Origin: Streptomyces sp. Edi4
GTDB taxonomy: Bacteria > Actinomycetota > Actinomycetes > Streptomycetales > Streptomycetaceae
NCBI RefSeq assembly: GCF_040253615.1
Contig: NZ_JBEJGY010000004.1
Location: 6,696,001 to 6,760,000 of the forward strand
Length of the DNA stretch: 64,000 nt
Reading direction: 5' to 3'
Positions 61,446-64,000 of the stretch are shown piece after piece. Each line of letters starts with the position of its first letter. The first letter of the stretch is position 1. Under the pieces are notes generated by a model. The model saw only the letters and a list, made by a program, of their open reading frames with translations, had not been told where the DNA came from and ran no database searches. A program made the position numbers and the translations under genes.

Positions 61446-62651
61446 TCAACCCTGGAGCCGGTACTCCTCAAGAAGTCGGCGCCCAATGATCATTTTCTGG
61501 ATCTCGGCGGTACCTTCACCGATGAGCAGCATCGGCGCCTCGCGGTACAGGCGCTCGATCTCGTACTCCTTGGAGAAGCCGTAACCGCCGTGGATACGGA
61601 AGGCGTCCTCCACCACCTCCTTGCAGTACTCGGAGGCGAGGTACTTCGCCATCCCTGCTTCGAGGTCGTTTCGTTCCCCGGAGTCCTTTTTGCGTGCTGC
61701 GTTGACCATCATTGCATGGGCCGCTTCGACCTTGGTAGCCATTTCGGCGAGCTTGAACTGAATCGCCTGATGCTGAGCGATCGGCTTTCCGAAAGTGTGC
61801 CTTTGTTGGGCATAAGAGACACCCAGCTCGAATGCACGCTGCGCGACTCCGCAGCCACGGGCCGCGACGTTGACGCGCCCGACCTCCACGCCGTCCATCA
61901 TTTGGTAAAACCCTCGGCCGGTGACCCCGCCGAGAACGCGATTGGCCGGAACCCGTAGCCCGTCCATGATCAGCTCGGTGGTGTCGACGCCCTTGTATCC
62001 CATTTTGTCGATCTTGCCGGGAATGGTCAGCCCGGGGCGGACCTCTCCGAAGCCCGGCTCCTTCTCCACAAGGAAGGTCGTCATCGACTTGTGGGGCGCG
62101 GTCCCCTCGGGGTGTCCTTCGTCACTCCGGCACAACACGGCCACCAGCGAGGACGTCCCGCCGTTGGTCAGCCACATCTTCTGGCCGTTGAGGACGTATC
62201 CCTCGCCGTCCTTGACGCCCTTGGACGTGATCGCCGACACGTCCGAGCCGAGCGCCGGCTCCGACATCGAGAACGCGCCGCGCACCTCGCCGAGCGCCAT
62301 CCGCGGCAGGAACGTGTCCTTCTGCTCCTGGGTGCCGTGCTGCTTGAGCATGTACGCCACGATGAAGTGCGTGTTGATGATGCCGGACACCGACATCCAG
62401 CCACGCGCTATCTCCTCCACGCACAGCGCGTAGGTGAGCAGCGACTCCCCGAGACCGCCGTACTCCTCCGGGATCATCAGGCCGAACAGGCCCAGCTCCT
62501 TGAGCCCTTCGACGATCCGCGTCGGGTACTCGTCCTTGTGCTCCAGCTGGGTCGCGACCGGAATGATCTCCTTGTCGACGAAGTCCCGCACCGTGGAGAG
62601 GATTTCCTGCTGGACGTCGGTCAGACCGGCGGTCTGCGCGAGACGGGCCAT
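61446..62651 (-). CDS. Acyl-CoA dehydrogenase of the ethylmalonyl-CoA gene cluster (methylsuccinyl-CoA dehydrogenase candidate)
   Basis: This 401-residue flavoprotein of the acyl-CoA dehydrogenase family has MIPEEYGGLGESLLTYALCVEEIARG, the FAD-binding AFSMSEPALGSDVSAI and QKMWLTNGG, and the C-terminal helix set with IHGGYGFSKEYEIERLYREAPMLLIGEGTAEIQKMIIGRRL. The catalytic Glu is probably the one in YREAPMLLIGEGT. The next genes (MaoC hydratase, CoA-ester lyase) are those of the ethylmalonyl-CoA pathway, so methylsuccinyl-CoA is a likely substrate. GTG/ATG starts: ATG 62651 one base after the hydratase stop. The activity is inferred from context. Confidence 0.85.
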   Translation of the reverse strand: MARLAQTAGLTDVQQEILSTVRDFVDKEIIPVATQLEHKDEYPTRIVEGLKELGLFGLMIPEEYGGLGESLLTYALCVEEIARGWMSVSGIINTHFIVAYMLKQHGTQEQKDTFLPRMALGEVRGAFSMSEPALGSDVSAITSKGVKDGEGYVLNGQKMWLTNGGTSSLVAVLCRSDEGHPEGTAPHKSMTTFLVEKEPGFGEVRPGLTIPGKIDKMGYKGVDTTELIMDGLRVPANRVLGGVTGRGFYQMMDGVEVGRVNVAARGCGVAQRAFELGVSYAQQRHTFGKPIAQHQAIQFKLAEMATKVEAAHAMMVNAARKKDSGERNDLEAGMAKYLASEYCKEVVEDAFRIHGGYGFSKEYEIERLYREAPMLLIGEGTAEIQKMIIGRRLLEEYRLQG

Positions 62652-62652
62652 C

Positions 62653-63159
62653 TCAGTTCTCCCGAAGTTCCGGGCGGCCGGGCTGTTCTCCGCCGCGCTC
62701 CTTGATGTACGTCTCGGTCGGCACCATCACCTTGCGGCGGAAGACGCAGACCAGGGTGCCGTCCTGCTTGTAGCCCTTGGTCTCGACGTGCACGATCCCG
62801 CGGTCGCTCTTGGACTTCGACGGGGTCTTGCCGAGCACCGTCGTCTCGCCGTAGATGGTGTCGCCGTGGAAGGTCGGCGCCACGTGCCGCAGCGACTCGA
62901 TCTCCAGGTTGGCGATCGCCTTGCCGGAGACGTCCGGCACGCTCATGCCGAGCAGGAGCGAGTAGATGTAGTTGCCCACCACGACGTTCTTGCCGAAGTC
63001 GGTGGTGTTCTCGGCGTAGTTGGCGTCCATGTGCAACGGGTGGTGGTTCATGGTGAGCAGACAGAAGAGGTGGTCGTCGTACTCGGTGACCGTCTTTCCG
63101 GGCCAGTGCTTGTAGACGGCGCCGACTTCGAACTCTTCGTAGGTACGGCCGAACTGCAT
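62653..63159 (-). CDS. MaoC-family hydratase (mesaconyl-CoA hydratase candidate)
   Basis: This 168-residue hot-dog-fold protein has the MaoC/(R)-hydratase motif (LTMNHHPLHMDANYAENTTDFGK with the Asp-x4-His style catalytic pair) and VVGNYIYSLLLGMSV. In the ethylmalonyl-CoA cluster this gene is the mesaconyl-CoA hydratase. ATG 63159 has GGAGG 10 bases upstream; GTG 63168 would overlap the lyase stop as GTGA but lies too near that site. It lies between the acyl-CoA dehydrogenase and CoA lyase genes on the same strand with 1-5 base gaps. Confidence 0.82.
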   Translation of the reverse strand: MQFGRTYEEFEVGAVYKHWPGKTVTEYDDHLFCLLTMNHHPLHMDANYAENTTDFGKNVVVGNYIYSLLLGMSVPDVSGKAIANLEIESLRHVAPTFHGDTIYGETTVLGKTPSKSKSDRGIVHVETKGYKQDGTLVCVFRRKVMVPTETYIKERGGEQPGRPELREN

Positions 63160-63164
63160 GGTGC

Positions 63165-64000
63165 TCACGCCTCCGGGGCTTCGAACGTCGTGGTGCGCTT
63201 CATGCCGGCGGCCCGGCCCTTGCCGGAGATGACCAGCGCCATCTTGCGGCTGGCCTCGTCGATCATCTCGTCGCCGAGCATCGCCGAGCCCTTCTTGCCG
63301 CCCGCCTCGGAGGTGCACCACTCATAGGCGTCCAGGATCATCTCGGCGTGGTCGAAGTCCTCCTGCGACGGCGAGAAGATCTCGTTGGACGCCTCGACCT
63401 GGCCCGGGTGCAGCACCCACTTGCCGTCGAAGCCGAGCGCGGCGGCGCGCTTGGCCACCTCGCGGTAGCCGTCCACGTTGCGGATCTGGAGGTAGGGTCC
63501 GTCGATCGCCTGGAGGTCGTTGGCGCGCGCGGCCATCAGGATCTTCATCAGGATGTAGTGGTAGGCGTCCGCGCCGTAGCCGGGCGGCTGCTCACCCACG
63601 ACGAGCGATTTCATGTTGATCGAGGCCATGAAGTCGGCCGGGCCGAAGATGATCGTCTCGGTGCGCGGTGAGGCCTCGGCGATCGCGTTCACGTTGTTCA
63701 GGCCGCGCGCGTTCTCGATCTGCGCCTCGATGCCGATCTTGCCGACCTCGAAGCCCATCGTCTTCTCGATCTGCGTCAGCAGCAGGTCGAGCGCCACCAC
63801 CTGGTCGGCGGTCTGCACCTTCGGCAGCATGATGCAGTCGAGGTTCTGCCCCGCGCCCTCGACGACGGTCACGACGTCGCGGTACGTCCACTCGGTCGTC
63901 CAGTCGTTCACGCGCACCACCCGCGTCTTGCCCGTCCAGTCGCCCTCGTTGAGGAACTTGACGATGGTGTGCCGCGCCTCGGGCTTGGCCAGCGGCGCGC
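63165..64000 (-). CDS. HpcH/HpaI (CitE-like) CoA-ester lyase, cut by the window end
   Basis: The frame is open from the right edge to a TGA at 63165, so about 277 C-terminal residues are visible. They include PLAKPEARHTIVKFLNEGDW, VVRVNDWTTEW, CIMLPKVQTADQVVALD, the acid pair in GIEAQIENARG, IIFGPADFMASI and FDGKWVLHPGQ. This is the malyl-CoA/citramalyl-CoA/beta-methylmalyl-CoA lyase family, which in this cluster would cleave beta-methylmalyl-CoA to glyoxylate and propionyl-CoA. The N-terminus lies outside the window. Its stop overlaps the upstream region of the hydratase gene. Confidence 0.88.
   Translation of the reverse strand, partial: APLAKPEARHTIVKFLNEGDWTGKTRVVRVNDWTTEWTYRDVVTVVEGAGQNLDCIMLPKVQTADQVVALDLLLTQIEKTMGFEVGKIGIEAQIENARGLNNVNAIAEASPRTETIIFGPADFMASINMKSLVVGEQPPGYGADAYHYILMKILMAARANDLQAIDGPYLQIRNVDGYREVAKRAAALGFDGKWVLHPGQVEASNEIFSPSQEDFDHAEMILDAYEWCTSEAGGKKGSAMLGDEMIDEASRKMALVISGKGRAAGMKRTTTFEAPEA

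Overview
The window looks like chromosomal DNA of a Streptomyces or a very close actinomycete. Base composition is uniformly very GC-rich with G/C in most third codon positions. Gene content includes FemX-type peptidoglycan branching, MurJ, actinobacterial two-component and lipoprotein genes, an F420/flavin-type LLM oxidoreductase and ethylmalonyl-CoA-pathway genes. Genes often overlap by 4 bases (ATGA/GTGA). No rRNA, tRNA, CRISPR array, intact insertion sequence or phage gene was seen.

Layout. 1-6.5 kb: amidase with the tail of an overlapping upstream gene, TetR regulator, lipoprotein, a hydrolase/decarboxylase fusion like PcaL, an MBL-fold hydrolase, exonuclease III and a DUF6278-like protein. 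6.8-10 kb: gluABCD-like glutamate ABC transporter. 10.2-17.9 kb: cell-envelope block with an L,D-transpeptidase divergent from FemX-MurJ, then a tightly coupled response regulator, sensor kinase and GerMN-like lipoprotein, and a membrane protein. 18-22.8 kb: alpha/beta hydrolase, cytochrome P450, gamma-glutamyltransferase and a secreted GH75 chitosanase-like protein. 22.9-24.7 kb: methionine aminopeptidase, a small HTH protein and a HAD protein.

24.8-39.6 kb: a reductive pyrimidine/hydantoin catabolic set (beta-ureidopropionase, class III aminotransferase, dihydropyrimidinase, LLM oxidoreductase, NCS1 permease). It is split in two by an 8.2 kb divergent island at 28.4-36.7 kb that has strong terminator-like hairpins at both ends. 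The island holds a PIG-L-type deacetylase lipoprotein, a Stealth phosphotransferase, an unrecognised protein and a GT4-Stealth fusion. This is the best candidate for an undescribed system: a small surface phosphoglycan synthesis/modification locus.

39.6-44.2 kb: an lplA homologue with permuted domain order, an inositol-phosphatase-family protein, a decayed nucleotidyltransferase, a FAD oxidoreductase and a macrodomain protein. 44.2-47.7 kb: metallophosphoesterase and DNA alkylation repair (Ada-AlkA fusion, Ogt), preceded by an array of AGCGCT operator-like palindromes. 47.8-54.3 kb: an accessory zone with gene remnants, a maleylpyruvate-isomerase-fold protein and an ArsR-ABC-FtsX export operon. 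54.4-59.2 kb: BCCT transporter, glycerate kinase and an MFS exporter behind a perfect 20-bp palindrome. 59.3-64 kb: dispersed repeats, pssA/psd phosphatidylethanolamine synthesis, and the start of an ethylmalonyl-CoA pathway operon (acyl-CoA dehydrogenase, MaoC hydratase, CoA-ester lyase cut by the window edge). All functional names rest on motifs and family resemblance read by eye; no database search was run.
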